64,000 nucleotides of DNA from Acidisoma sp. PAMC 29798 (GTDB lineage Bacteria; Pseudomonadota; Alphaproteobacteria; Acetobacterales; Acetobacteraceae). The translations under genes and the position numbers were made by a program. Location: positions 1 to 64,000 of the forward strand of contig NZ_CP126996.1 of assembly GCF_030252425.1 (NCBI RefSeq), in the 5' to 3' direction. The notes below the pieces were generated by a model. It was not told the origin of the DNA. It made no database searches and saw nothing but the letters and a program-made list of their open reading frames with translations. Below, in pieces: positions 54,571-62,689 of the stretch; positions within the stretch are counted from its first letter, which is position 1; each line of letters starts with the position of its first letter.

Positions 54571-54784
54571 GCCGGCGCCCCAAACGGAACGCGCGGCAGT
54601 TGAGTTTGGACTTTACCAAGCCCTACAAGACGGCCTGCAAGACGCGCATGTATCCGCGCCGAATCACGATCTGCTGGCTCAGCAGGCAAGTCATAGATTG
54701 AAGATGACCTCATCACCGTCCAAATCGACCGCGACCGCTTCCACTGCCTCTGCGTCATCAACCCACGAGAACCGAAAGCCAATC

Positions 54785-55324
54785 ATGACGATTGACGTAC
54801 AACCAGCCATGCTCGTCTTGGTGACCAACGTCGTCTCGGCCTACGTCTCAGGAAATACCCTGCCCTCGGAAATGCTGCCGGATATGATCCGCGCCGTCCA
54901 CACGACCTTCGTCAATCTTAGTCAGGACATGCCAACAGCCGTCGAAGCGCGTCCCGCACCTGCCGTTCCTATCAAGAAGTCGGTCTTCCCTGACTACATC
55001 ATCTGTCTGGAGGACGGGCTGAAGCTGAGGATGCTCAGGCGGCATTTGCGGATCGCTTATGGCATGGCGCCGCATGAGTATCGCCAGCGCTGGAACCTGC
55101 CTGCCACCTACCCTATGGTGGCACCCAATTACTCGGTGCGGCGCTCCGATTTGGCGAAAACCAGCGGCCTGGGGACGAAAGGGCCGCACACCCAACAGGC
55201 TGTAACGGTGGCTGTTGCGCGTGCAGACATCGAGACCGTGGAGACCGAAGCCGCGGCGAGGCCGGAAGTGACAGTCTTCAAAGCCCATCAACGAGGTAGA
55301 AAGAAAGTCGTTCCCGCAGATTAA
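54785..55324 (+). CDS. MucR-family transcriptional regulator
   Basis: 179 residues from ATG 54785 (MTIDVQPAMLVLVTNVVSAY); the open frame begins at 54698 but the family start matches here. The Ros/MucR zinc-finger region is DYIICLEDGLKLRMLRRHLR then MAPHEYRQRWNLP: Cys, Asp and one His are present, but the usual second His is replaced by Ala, as in some MucR relatives. The C-terminal 60 residues are an extra charged tail (ARADIETVETEAAARPEVTV). MucR proteins act as H-NS-like silencers of horizontally acquired genes in alphaproteobacteria. Confidence 0.88.
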   Translation: MTIDVQPAMLVLVTNVVSAYVSGNTLPSEMLPDMIRAVHTTFVNLSQDMPTAVEARPAPAVPIKKSVFPDYIICLEDGLKLRMLRRHLRIAYGMAPHEYRQRWNLPATYPMVAPNYSVRRSDLAKTSGLGTKGPHTQQAVTVAVARADIETVETEAAARPEVTVFKAHQRGRKKVVPAD

Positions 55325-56077
55325 GCACCGGTGATGCACCCTGGCCGGCAATTCGCTAATGTGCTCCTGGTTGATCCGGCGCGTGTTTGGCGCCTCACCG
55401 CCGATCATCCAGAGAACGCGCAAGCACCTTATCTCCTATGGCGCACTCACGCATCCTGAGCCTTGGCCAGCTGCGTCTCTGCCCATCTCGTTAAACGCAA
55501 CGAGGAGGTTATTCTGTTACGAGGCTGTGACCATCTTCCTCCCGCCGCACTGTAACCAAAAGCGATTCTTATACAGCGGCTCAAATTGGTGCGTGGAAAG
55601 CAATGAACGACGACTCGCTCTCGCTCCGCTTGCCTCACGACGTTATAGGCTCACGCGATCTTCTTTATCGCGCGCTCTTTAGAGTCGGCGGAGAAGCTCA
55701 CGAGCAACGCAAGCCTTTCCGCAACAAGCCCTGGCCCATTGGGAGCTTAGAGCGCCAGCCTGGTCGGCCGGATGGGTTGCGGCTCAAATAAGAGCCCATG
55801 TTGCCGATCACACGACACCAAAGCTAGCAAATCTCGCCGGGTTGGGCTGCGGACAGGGTGCCTTTGACAAGAACCCTGTGCCCAGACCGCTCTGGGCCGA
55901 CGACTTACGATCGCCAGTGGCGCCGCCGCAGCATGGTTACCATAGCCAAGAGCTAAGCGTAGTTGCGATCACAATGCGTTCTTTCGACGCTTGAAGAACG
56001 AAAATTGAATATGGCTCTTGCTCGCGCTTGTCACTAGGTGACCAGTTGATTACAAAAAGAACAACCGGGAAATCTAC
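55325..56077. other. Intergenic region without a convincing gene
   Basis: About 750 bases. The best plus-strand candidate, 55603-55791, starts MNDDSLSLRLPHDV like a ribbon-helix-helix protein but then loses any similarity; it may be a relic. Nothing else is recognisable on either strand. Confidence 0.4.
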
Positions 56078-56446
56078 GTGAAAGCCAAGCCTCAGATACT
56101 CATTGTCGAAGACGAGGCGATCGTGGCTCTGCTCATAGAGGAGCATCTTATCGATCTTAGCTATGAGGTCGTGGGGATTGCTTCGACTGTTGCCACGGCA
56201 CTTGCCGTCATACAGACGGGGCCTCGGCTCGACGGCGTGTTGCTTGATGTGTGGTTAAGGGACGGCCAAACGTTCACGGTGGCCGATGAGTTGCTGGCCC
56301 GACACGTGCCATTCGCCTTTATGACGGGATATGGTGCAGGCCTCATAAGGGATCGCCGTTTTGAGACCGTGCCTGTGCTCGCTAAGCCCTTCAAGCTTAC
56401 CGAACTAGACATGCTTCTTTCCCAGCTTCTTCAGCGCGTCGATTAA
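56078..56446 (+). CDS. Single-domain response regulator
   Basis: 122 residues from GTG 56078. A receiver domain only: acidic pair in ILIVEDEAIVALLIEEHLID, phospho-Asp in GVLLDVWLRDGQTFTVADEL near residue 54, Thr/Lys switch in VPFAFMTGYGAG and VLAKPFKLTELDMLL. No output domain. Such proteins act by protein interaction, often in phosphorelays or general stress signalling (FixJ/PhyR circle). No kinase nearby. Located ahead of the small heat-shock protein cluster. Confidence 0.85.
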   Translation: MKAKPQILIVEDEAIVALLIEEHLIDLSYEVVGIASTVATALAVIQTGPRLDGVLLDVWLRDGQTFTVADELLARHVPFAFMTGYGAGLIRDRRFETVPVLAKPFKLTELDMLLSQLLQRVD

Positions 56447-56764
56447 GCGAGCCAGCGCTTCAAAGGGGAAAGTTTTTGCCTCGGCTCAATTCGAGGTAGG
56501 GATCTTGACCTATCGTCGCACGAGCGCGACGGCACTCCGTTCGCAAGCAGGTAATCGCGCGCGTCTCGTGGCGCCCTGCGCTAGCTCGAATACTGGAGCT
56601 TTGAAGTCGTCACGGGCGGCCTGACAAGACCGCCCAGGTGACTTGATTAGGTCTGTTGCGAAACCGCACAAAAGGCCGGCCGAATGCAAATCATGGTAAG
56701 TCGCGACGATGTGGCGCCTAATGCGCAGATCGGGTCACGTAACGGCCCCTAAGAGAGGACGCCC
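56447..56764. other. Intergenic region
   Basis: About 320 bases between the response regulator and the 55-residue ORF. No gene. A short hairpin gggcgg...ccgccc lies near 56613-56634. No promoter recognised with confidence. Confidence 0.35.
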
Positions 56765-56932
56765 GTGGCCCCCGCCAAAAAGATTGTTCTACCTTTGACC
56801 AAGGTGGAATTACTGGTGCGCGTTGAGAAGCTTGAGCGAGCAAACGGCCGCCTCCGCGTCAAGAACAAAGAGCTTAACCGCGTCAACGAGGTGATGTACG
56901 AAAGGCTGGAAACGTTTGATGCCCAACTGTGA
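56765..56932 (+). CDS. Small coiled-coil protein
   Basis: 55 residues from GTG 56765, below the usual gene-finder limit. Reads VAPAKKIVLPLTKVELLVRV, EKLERANGRLRVKNKELNRV, then NEVMYERLETFDAQL: a heptad-rich helix with basic start. An AGAGAGGA site lies 6-13 bases upstream. Unknown function; lies 230 bases before the heat-shock protein in the same direction. The 218-residue minus-strand ORF over the same DNA is a shadow. Confidence 0.45.
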   Translation: MAPAKKIVLPLTKVELLVRVEKLERANGRLRVKNKELNRVNEVMYERLETFDAQL

Positions 56933-57003
56933 CTTCAATCCTCGCATGCCGGGAGTTTCCAACGGAGCGGAACATCCCATATCCCTGTAAAAGGGAGCTA
57001 TCG

Positions 57004-57174
57004 ATGCCTCTTCATCATCACCGCAAGCGGTCGAAAAAAGATACCGCGGCCCTCTTGAACCTCTTTTTTGGCGAACCACCTCGCTGTTCGCCGAGGCCTG
57101 AGTGGCTCGGCGCGCCGGCAGCGGCGCATTGGCACCATATTGCTGATGAGGGATGTGGTTATGAGAAATTATGA
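57004..57174 (+). CDS. Small His-rich ORF upstream of hsp20
   Basis: 56 residues: MPLHHHRKRSKKDTAALLNL, then a Pro/His-rich end. Preceded by AAGGGAGC. It overlaps the hsp20 start by 14 bases, so it may act as a leader ORF; the DNA between 57060 and 57160 could also be a thermosensor leader. Low certainty that it is translated. Confidence 0.3.
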   Translation: MPLHHHRKRSKKDTAALLNLFFGEPPRCSPRPEWLGAPAAAHWHHIADEGCGYEKL

Positions 57175-57649
57175 TTTTGCGCCCCTGTTCCGTTCGACCG
57201 TCGGTTTCGAGCGGCTCTTCGACATGCTTGACCAGGCCTCCGTGCGATCGGATTGGCCTCCCTACAACATCGAAAGAACCGGCGAGAGCCAGTATCGTGT
57301 CAGCATGGCGATCGCGGGTTTCGACCAAAACGAAATCGACGTGACCCAGCAGGGTAACACGCTCCTGGTGACGGGTCAGAAAAAGGCCACTCAGGGCACC
57401 AGCGAGATGTTGCATCAGGGCCTCGCCTTCCGAAACTTCCGCCAGACCTTGAGCCTTGCGGATCATGTGAAGGTGACGGCCGCCAACCTGGAGAACGGAC
57501 TCCTGTCGATCGAACTCACCCGCGAGATTCCCGAGCAGCTGAAGCCTCGTCGGATAGAGATCAACGGAACCACGACGGCGATCTCCGCCCAGGACAATCG
57601 GCCTAAGCTGTCCGATGAGAACCCTGAGCGGCAGGTTAAGGTCGCTTAA
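57161..57649 (+). CDS. Small heat-shock protein (Hsp20/IbpA family)
   Basis: 162 residues from ATG 57161 (MRNYDFAPLFRSTVGFERLF), the standard class-A rhizobial-type IbpA start; earlier in-frame starts at 57068 are not supported. The alpha-crystallin domain spans about residues 40-135: PPYNIERTGESQYRVSMAIA, GFDQNEIDVTQQGNTLLVTG, and the A.LENGLL-type box (TAANLENGLLSIELTREIPE). ATP-independent holdase chaperone that forms large oligomers and protects proteins from heat or acid stress. Followed by a hairpin and a hypothetical gene. Confidence 0.93.
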   Translation: MRNYDFAPLFRSTVGFERLFDMLDQASVRSDWPPYNIERTGESQYRVSMAIAGFDQNEIDVTQQGNTLLVTGQKKATQGTSEMLHQGLAFRNFRQTLSLADHVKVTAANLENGLLSIELTREIPEQLKPRRIEINGTTTAISAQDNRPKLSDENPERQVKVA

Positions 57650-57675
57650 TCCAACCTCAGCGTGACTGTTGTCCA

Positions 57676-57699
57676 GCCTCCCGGTTCACCCCGGGAGGC
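57676..57699 (+). terminator. Hairpin after hsp20
   Basis: gcctcccgg (57676-57684), loop ttcacc, ccgggaggc (57691-57699): a 9-bp GC-rich stem 27 bases beyond the hsp20 stop. There is no T run, and the next gene starts 20 bases on, so it may attenuate read-through rather than end transcription. Confidence 0.55.
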
Positions 57700-57718
57700 G
57701 TGATAGCGGAGATAGGAG

Positions 57719-58204
57719 ATGTCGCTACACACTGAACAAACCGAAGGATCCTACCGACCCGTGGGTACATCACAAGGCGCAGTTTGGACGCCGACCGTGC
57801 TTGCTCACCCGGACGAGATTCTTGGGAACCCGCATCTGAGCTTGGACGAGAAGCGCGCGGTATTGGCCTCGTGGTTATCGGACGCTCACGCGGTGCCTGA
57901 CGCACCAGCCTGGCGTCAACGCGATGACGGTGCTTTCGTTAAAGTTGAAGACGTTTTGGAAGCACTGAAGTCGCTCGACAACCAAGGCTCTTCTGATCGA
58001 AAGCAGCCGTCGGGCTCGCAAAAACCGTCACCTTTTCGGTGGAGACGACGATCAAGACGTTGGATCGACAGCGCCATCCGCCGCAAGCAACGGGATGATG
58101 ACGACGATGATCCCCCACCAACCCCCGTGACGTCTCGACTGCCGCCCCATTGCCCCTTCCCTGCGGGAAGCGTGGAACCGGTACTCATGGAATGGGCCGC
58201 CTAG
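57719..58204 (+). CDS. Conserved hypothetical protein downstream of hsp20
   Basis: 161 residues. The N-terminal half contains TVLAHPDEILGNPHLSLDEK, RAVLASWLSDAHAVPDAPAW and VKVEDVLEALKSLD, a pattern I recognise from small alphaproteobacterial proteins of unknown function. The C-terminal half is a basic and acidic low-complexity tail (RWRRRSRRWIDSAIRRKQRD, then five Asp). Same direction as hsp20, 69 bases after it. RBS GGAG at 57713. Confidence 0.65.
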   Translation: MSLHTEQTEGSYRPVGTSQGAVWTPTVLAHPDEILGNPHLSLDEKRAVLASWLSDAHAVPDAPAWRQRDDGAFVKVEDVLEALKSLDNQGSSDRKQPSGSQKPSPFRWRRRSRRWIDSAIRRKQRDDDDDDPPPTPVTSRLPPHCPFPAGSVEPVLMEWAA

Positions 58205-58260
58205 CCTAAGGTCTGCGGTTTTCGCGAAAAAACTGCTGCTGCCGTCTGAAGCTGACGTTT

Positions 58261-58294
58261 GGGATAGGCTTATGACTAGGCGTAAGCCTATCCC
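58261..58294. terminator. Strong hairpin between convergent genes
   Basis: gggataggctta and taagcctatccc form a perfect 12-bp stem with a 10-base loop. It lies between the stop of the plus-strand hypothetical gene (58204) and the stop of the minus-strand PIN toxin gene (58414), the right place for a bidirectional terminator, although T runs are weak. Confidence 0.6.
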
Positions 58295-58413
58295 CTCAGG
58301 GTTATGCCTGGTGTGATGGTCAAATAGGGGCCGCTCCACTTCTACGACCCGCCTCCGTGCCGATCTTATCTTTGGCGGCAGCGCACGTTTCAATGTTAAA
58401 TGAAGCGTCAAGC

Positions 58414-59022
58414 CTACTGTGGCGCACCGATGTCGCTGACTGCAGGGGACGCAAATAAGACGGCCAGGCGCTCGATTTTGTCGGCTGTCTGAGGAACGCC
58501 AGCCTGCTTGAGGCTCCCAACGTAATCGGCAACCGACAGCGCAGGACTCACATAATGGTCGAAGTCGTTGCCCACGGCCTCGGCGAAAGCTGCCGGCGAA
58601 ATGCTCTCCACGTCGAGCAGGAAATCATCCGGATGCACCACGTGGAGCCCATAGGGTGCCAGCGACGCCTCGGGAAAATCAGCGAGATTGAATGTAACGA
58701 TACAACTCGCTTGGCAGATGATAGCAGCCGCCAGCACGTGCCTGTCGTCGGCGTCGGGTAGCTCCAATCCCTCGATTAGACCTTCGTAGCCCGTAACCAA
58801 GGCGTCGAGAACGGCACCATCCATAGCGTTCCGCGTCCGCTCCAGGCGTGAGGGATCAAGATCCGGACGGTTCTTGATGAGATTCTCGATCCATTCCCGA
58901 TGGATATCCGCGCTCCACCGCGCACGGAACATCTTAGTCTGAGCCAGATGGAGGATGAGACTCCTTAGCCTAGTCCCGTAGAAAACATTGGCGTCGAAAA
59001 AGGCGGAGAAAGTCGAAATCAC
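58414..59022 (-). CDS. PIN-domain toxin (VapC-like)
   Basis: 202 residues. Acidic active-site residues of a PIN ribonuclease are in place: Asp10 in AFFDANVFYG, Glu near 43-46 (HREWIENLIK), Asp near 90-93 (LELPDADDRHVLAAAI) and the late VTFNLADFP. A C-terminal extension of about 55 residues goes beyond the minimal PIN fold. It shares the last base of its partner's stop codon, so the two are co-translated. Predicted to cleave RNA when the antitoxin is lost, stabilising the plasmid. Confidence 0.85.
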   Translation of the reverse strand: MISTFSAFFDANVFYGTRLRSLILHLAQTKMFRARWSADIHREWIENLIKNRPDLDPSRLERTRNAMDGAVLDALVTGYEGLIEGLELPDADDRHVLAAAIICQASCIVTFNLADFPEASLAPYGLHVVHPDDFLLDVESISPAAFAEAVGNDFDHYVSPALSVADYVGSLKQAGVPQTADKIERLAVLFASPAVSDIGAPQ

Positions 59023-59477
59023 TAATCCAGCCCCAGGGCCCGCGCCTCCTCGATGATAACCGCTAGCTGCTTCTGGCGTTCTGTGGCGGAAGCCTTCTCG
59101 AAGTCACGCAGATCCGCAAACCGGACACGACGGTGCCGACCGACCTTTCGGTGCGGCAACGCGCCCTTCTCCACCAACCCGACGAGGAAAGGCCGAGACA
59201 CATTTAGGAAATCGGCCGCCTGCTGGGTCGTTAGCTCTGCTTCGTGGGGAATAACCGAGAATGGCTTCCGGTCTGCCATTGTCTCCAAGAGCGACACGAT
59301 CAACTGGACGGCTCGTGCCGGGAGAGGCACGACGATGCTCGGCTCTTCGCGCACGACAAGCTGAACATCCTGGCCAGCGGCGGCTATGGCGGACAGCCGC
59401 GATGCCGCAGCGCCAGCGATGACAGCTTCAGCCTCGTCAGCCACAAATGGTTCGGTCTGGTCCAACAGCGCAAGCAT
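59022..59477 (-). CDS. Antitoxin with excisionase-type HTH
   Basis: 151 residues. C-terminal MerR/excisionase-like helix-turn-helix: LTTQQAADFLNVSRPFLVGL, then VEKGALPHRKVGRHRRVRFA and DLRDFEKA. The N-terminus has no known domain. Ribosome site AAGGAGG seven bases before the ATG and a TATATA box near 59501-59506. Order antitoxin-toxin with overlap is typical of type II modules; this excisionase-like/PIN pairing is less common than VapB/VapC. It likely autoregulates its promoter. Confidence 0.8.
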   Translation of the reverse strand: MLALLDQTEPFVADEAEAVIAGAAASRLSAIAAAGQDVQLVVREEPSIVVPLPARAVQLIVSLLETMADRKPFSVIPHEAELTTQQAADFLNVSRPFLVGLVEKGALPHRKVGRHRRVRFADLRDFEKASATERQKQLAVIIEEARALGLD

Positions 59478-59750
59478 AAGGGCCTCCTTAGTTGCATCTC
59501 TATATATCGCTAGGACGAGATATTCGCAATAAACGAAACGGCATAGACGCGGAGGCCTGGTATGAGCGCCATGCCGGCGTCGGTTATATGTTTACAATCA
59601 AACCGAAATTCGCCGATTGTCATCAAGAGGTTGAAGTTTGCCGATGGCGTGTAAGAGGGCGGCGACAAGAATGGCCAATTACAATCTCTGCGCTAGTGCC
59701 CCGAATCCAAGACTCGTATCGGCCGCTACAAGCGTAGCCCCGACTCGGGA

Positions 59751-59960
59751 ACTGGACTCTCCTGGGAGTCTGAGAACGATCTTTACCGACTTACCCACAT
59801 GAAGGACTGATCTTTATTGGGAGAAGGGCTGATCTCTCTTGGGAACCCAAAATCATTGAATGCATTGCAATCAGCACGTTGCAAAAGGTATCCACTGGTC
59901 TCTCTTGGGACATACTATAAGCCACTAATAAAACTTACTATTCCCCAGGAGAGTTCAGTC
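59751..59960. repeat. RepA iterons / replication origin
   Basis: Five copies of a ~20-base motif, consensus ACTGrTCTCTCyTGGGAnnC: direct at 59751, 59806, 59828 and 59894, and inverted at 59942-59960 (ccccaggagagttcagt). A DnaA-box-like ttacccaca is at 59791-59799. The array ends 58 bases before repA. Related half-sites occur just after repA (tctcccaggaga near 60959-60970). This is the expected origin and autoregulatory region. Nothing coding is seen in 59530-60018. Confidence 0.75.
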
Positions 59961-60018
59961 TATGCAATGACGAGGTATCAAGGCAGACACGGAACCGTAG
60001 CAAAGGGCTATTGGAATT

Positions 60019-60948
60019 ATGGCTAAGATCCACAGCCTCCTCGAACAGCACGGTAAGGCCGGCGTCCTTGCAATGGATGTTGATCGCCGTGTTGTCGAAG
60101 CCGCGGCTGGCTATATGGGCTCTGAAGAAGGAGAGGTAGGATTCCTCTACAGCGGCTGGGCTCAGTCCGCCCTGCCCCACAAGAAGCTACAGGACGAAGC
60201 AAGCTGGCAGATCCATACCGATCACGTCTCCCTGGTTGTTCAGCCAGGCCTGAGACCAAGCCTTACAGGCGAGGCGATTAGCGTCGGTGTCCCATATGGC
60301 TCCAGGGCGCGTTTGATCATTCTTTACCTCCAAAGCGAGGCCTTGAAGACAAATAGCCGGGAGATCGAGCTCGGAAAGACCCTCCACGCGTGGCTCCGAA
60401 AGCTCAACATCCCAATCGGCGGGAAGAGCATGGCCACCGTCCGCGACCAAGCAGAGCGTATTTCCCGCTGCCGGATGAGCTTCCAGATCAAACAGGGTGC
60501 CCGGACCGGCCTCGTCAATCAAAGCATCCTAGATACGGCAATGTTTGTCGAGGATGACGACGCCCAAGGCTCGCTTTTCATTGAAAATGCCAAGCTATCG
60601 GAGATGTTTTTTGATCAACTAAAGAGACACCCGGTCCCTATCGAAGAAAAAGCCATCGCGATGATTGCCAATAACTCGATGGCGATCGATGTCTATTGTT
60701 GGCTTGCTTACCGACTGCACTCGCTTGGGGGGCCTAAGCTCATCACCTGGAAGGCGCTTCACGCCCAGTTCGGTCGCGGCCTATCTCGTCTTGACCACTT
60801 CAAGTGGTATTTCTCCGAGGTGCTCCAACTCGCAATGGCTGTTTATCCGGACGCCAACGTTGAACTCGACGGACGTGGTGTCACCCTCAACCCATCAAGG
60901 GCACCGGTTGAGGCGAAGGTTATCTCGCTGAAAAGGCAGAAGACTTAA
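60019..60948 (+). CDS. repA: Plasmid replication initiator RepA
   Basis: 309 residues. Matches the RepA family of alphaproteobacterial plasmids (RepA_C type): GFLYSGWAQSALPHKKLQDE, SVGVPYGSRARLIILYLQSE, REIELGKTLHAWLRKLNIPI, GGKSMATVRDQAERISRCRM, and C-terminal HPVPIEEKAIAMIANNSMAI, DVYCWLAYRLHSL, WKALHAQFG. The protein binds the upstream iterons to start replication and probably represses its own gene through the inverted iteron. Its presence marks this window as plasmid-derived. First ATG used. Confidence 0.92.
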   Translation: MAKIHSLLEQHGKAGVLAMDVDRRVVEAAAGYMGSEEGEVGFLYSGWAQSALPHKKLQDEASWQIHTDHVSLVVQPGLRPSLTGEAISVGVPYGSRARLIILYLQSEALKTNSREIELGKTLHAWLRKLNIPIGGKSMATVRDQAERISRCRMSFQIKQGARTGLVNQSILDTAMFVEDDDAQGSLFIENAKLSEMFFDQLKRHPVPIEEKAIAMIANNSMAIDVYCWLAYRLHSLGGPKLITWKALHAQFGRGLSRLDHFKWYFSEVLQLAMAVYPDANVELDGRGVTLNPSRAPVEAKVISLKRQKT

Positions 60949-61610
60949 GCGCCTCTCTCCCAGGAGATACCAGCCCCTGCCCTTCCTCACCAAATTATCA
61001 CCAAGCCATCGGCCCTCCTGGGAAGCTGCGCTTAAAGGCCTGTAACGCAGTCGCCTCGTGCAATCTTTAGACTTTGTTGCTCCGGAAACTGACTTTATTT
61101 GCTTCACAAAAGTGGACACCAGCAGCGTTACCGACGCACTTTCCGTCCTTCTGCTCGTTATAGCACCGATCGCATCTACGATCTTTTGCAGAAGATCATC
61201 TCGTTCCGCTCTGGTTCTGACTTAGAGGCATTAGAAACAGAAGCCGACTTCCTCGAGTTGCACTCCACTGATTAAACCTGCTCAGCCGCTTTCTCCCAAA
61301 CCGCGATCTTCCATTCCGCCGACGGCGCCGAGCGCTATCTCGCAAAAGTGTTGGATAGCCCCGGCACTCCATTGCCTACAAGCAGCAACTCGCGCTGACG
61401 CAAGACTCGCAGTCGACGGGTGGAAGATCCACGCCGAACTTTCAGCAAGCATTGTCAAAGCGTAGGTTGCGACATCACATGATCACTTGGACACATGGTT
61501 GATCACTTGTGTTGCCACTTATGCGTTAGACCGCGCCCGCGCCGCATTGGGTTGCAGAAGCCGCAACCTGTGTGCTACTGGCAGGGGCATGTTGTAGGAA
61601 CACCAAACGA
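60949..61610. other. Region between repA and parA
   Basis: About 660 bases with no convincing gene. It begins with iteron-like half-sites (tctcccaggaga; cctcctggga near 61014). A short open stretch near 61130-61275 (RTFRPSARYSTDRIYDLLQK) lacks a good start and may be a gene relic. The parS-like repeats at 61480-61509 lie near its end. Confidence 0.4.
61480..61509. promoter_or_regulatory. Direct repeat upstream of parA (candidate parS/operator)
   Basis: tgatcacttg occurs at 61480-61489 and again at 61500-61509, exactly 20 bases apart, each containing the palindrome tgatca. Spacing of two helical turns, about 100 bases before parA, suggests a binding site for the partition proteins. Not tested. 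Confidence 0.45.
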
Positions 61611-62240
61611 GTGCAGACCATAGTTGTGACCTCCAGAAAAGGAGGTGCTGGCAAAACCACTTTATCAGGCCACCTTGCTGTGGAGGCTGAACAAAAAGGT
61701 GCGGGGCCAGTAGCAATACTGGACTTAGACCCAATGGGCTCGCTTGCATCTTGGTGGAATGAACGCGAGGAACCCACGCCGGTCATGGCGGAGATTGGTC
61801 CCAAAGGATTGGTAGCTACTCTGAAGCAGCTTGCGGCTCAGGGTGTTAAATTAGTCGTCATCGATACTCCTCCCTTTGCGTCGGAGGAGATAGCAAACGT
61901 CGTCAAAGCATCCGACCTCTGCCTTGTCCCAGTCGTTCCCAGCCCACATGATCTCCGAGCAATCGGCGACTCCATCGAGATGGTGGAACGTCAGAAGAAA
62001 CCGATGATCTTCGTCGTTAACAATGCATCGACCAACGGCAAGCTTACCCTTCAGGCCGTCACAGCACTCAGCCAGCACGGCACCGTGGCGCCAGTAGTCA
62101 TCCATACCCGGCAGGATTTTAGATCGAGCATGGTCAAGGGCAGGACCGTCGGCGAGGCTTTTCCGAAGGGCAAGTCAGCAGCTGAGATCACCGGACTATG
62201 GGTTTACATCCAAGCTAGACTAAAGAAGGGAGCCGCATGA
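61611..62240 (+). CDS. parA: Partition ATPase ParA
   Basis: 209 residues from GTG 61611 (VQTIVVTSRKGGAGKTTLSG); the frame extends to 61572 without a site. Deviant Walker A KGGAGKTT; Asp in ILDLDPMGSLASWW; VVIDTPPFASEEIANVVKAS; KSAAEITGLW at the end. No N-terminal HTH, so it belongs to the short (type Ib) ParA proteins, which usually work with a small unrelated partner that also represses the operon. Overlaps the next gene by four bases. Confidence 0.92.
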   Translation: MQTIVVTSRKGGAGKTTLSGHLAVEAEQKGAGPVAILDLDPMGSLASWWNEREEPTPVMAEIGPKGLVATLKQLAAQGVKLVVIDTPPFASEEIANVVKASDLCLVPVVPSPHDLRAIGDSIEMVERQKKPMIFVVNNASTNGKLTLQAVTALSQHGTVAPVVIHTRQDFRSSMVKGRTVGEAFPKGKSAAEITGLWVYIQARLKKGAA

Positions 62241-62629
62241 TGGCCCAAAACGATGATCTTTCTCTAGGCGCTGGTTTGATCCGGAAAGGGCAGGCGAGAG
62301 GGGCTAGCCCGGCGATGGCCGTTCCACAGGCGGTAGAAAAGGCCGTAGAGCCTTCACCACCCACTAGCACGCCTCAGCCAGTTGCCGCCGCAGGCCCGAT
62401 CTCCGCCCATCTCCCAGCCATCGCTCAAATCGAGGACCCCGATCCGCCGTTACGGGCGTTGCCCCCGGATGATGTACCGAAACGGTTTACAAGCTTCCGG
62501 CTGCCGGTAACACTGGATGAGGATCTCCGGGCCATGATGTATGAGACCAGGCGCTCGAAGCAGGATCTGTTGATAGACTTTGTCACTGCAGGGGTTCAGG
62601 CTTGGCGCAAGGAGCGTGCAAAGCGCTGA
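62237..62629 (+). CDS. Partition partner (ParB-like, ribbon-helix-helix)
   Basis: 130 residues, ATGA overlap with parA. The N-terminal ~70 residues are proline/alanine-rich and likely disordered (AMAVPQAVEKAVEPSPPTST); the C-terminal 50 resemble a small DNA-binding fold (KRFTSFRLPVTLDEDLRAMM, YETRRSKQDLLIDFVTAGVQ, AWRKE), as in centromere-binding proteins of type Ib systems. Likely binds a parS site near the operon. Identity inferred from position and shape. Confidence 0.7.
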   Translation: MMAQNDDLSLGAGLIRKGQARGASPAMAVPQAVEKAVEPSPPTSTPQPVAAAGPISAHLPAIAQIEDPDPPLRALPPDDVPKRFTSFRLPVTLDEDLRAMMYETRRSKQDLLIDFVTAGVQAWRKERAKR

Positions 62630-62689
62630 AGCTTGGTCCTCCGTATGCCGTCGGGGGAGAACGCTCCATTTATTTCGCCACAACGCACC

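Noticed and set aside
56810-57466. 218-residue minus-strand ORF across the hsp20 start
   Set aside because: It is antisense to the small heat-shock protein and the 55-residue ORF, without a family match.
59478-59540. Strong operator palindrome in the toxin-antitoxin promoter
   Set aside because: Only a TATATA box and an imperfect tat/ata arrangement are seen; no clear dyad repeat to claim.
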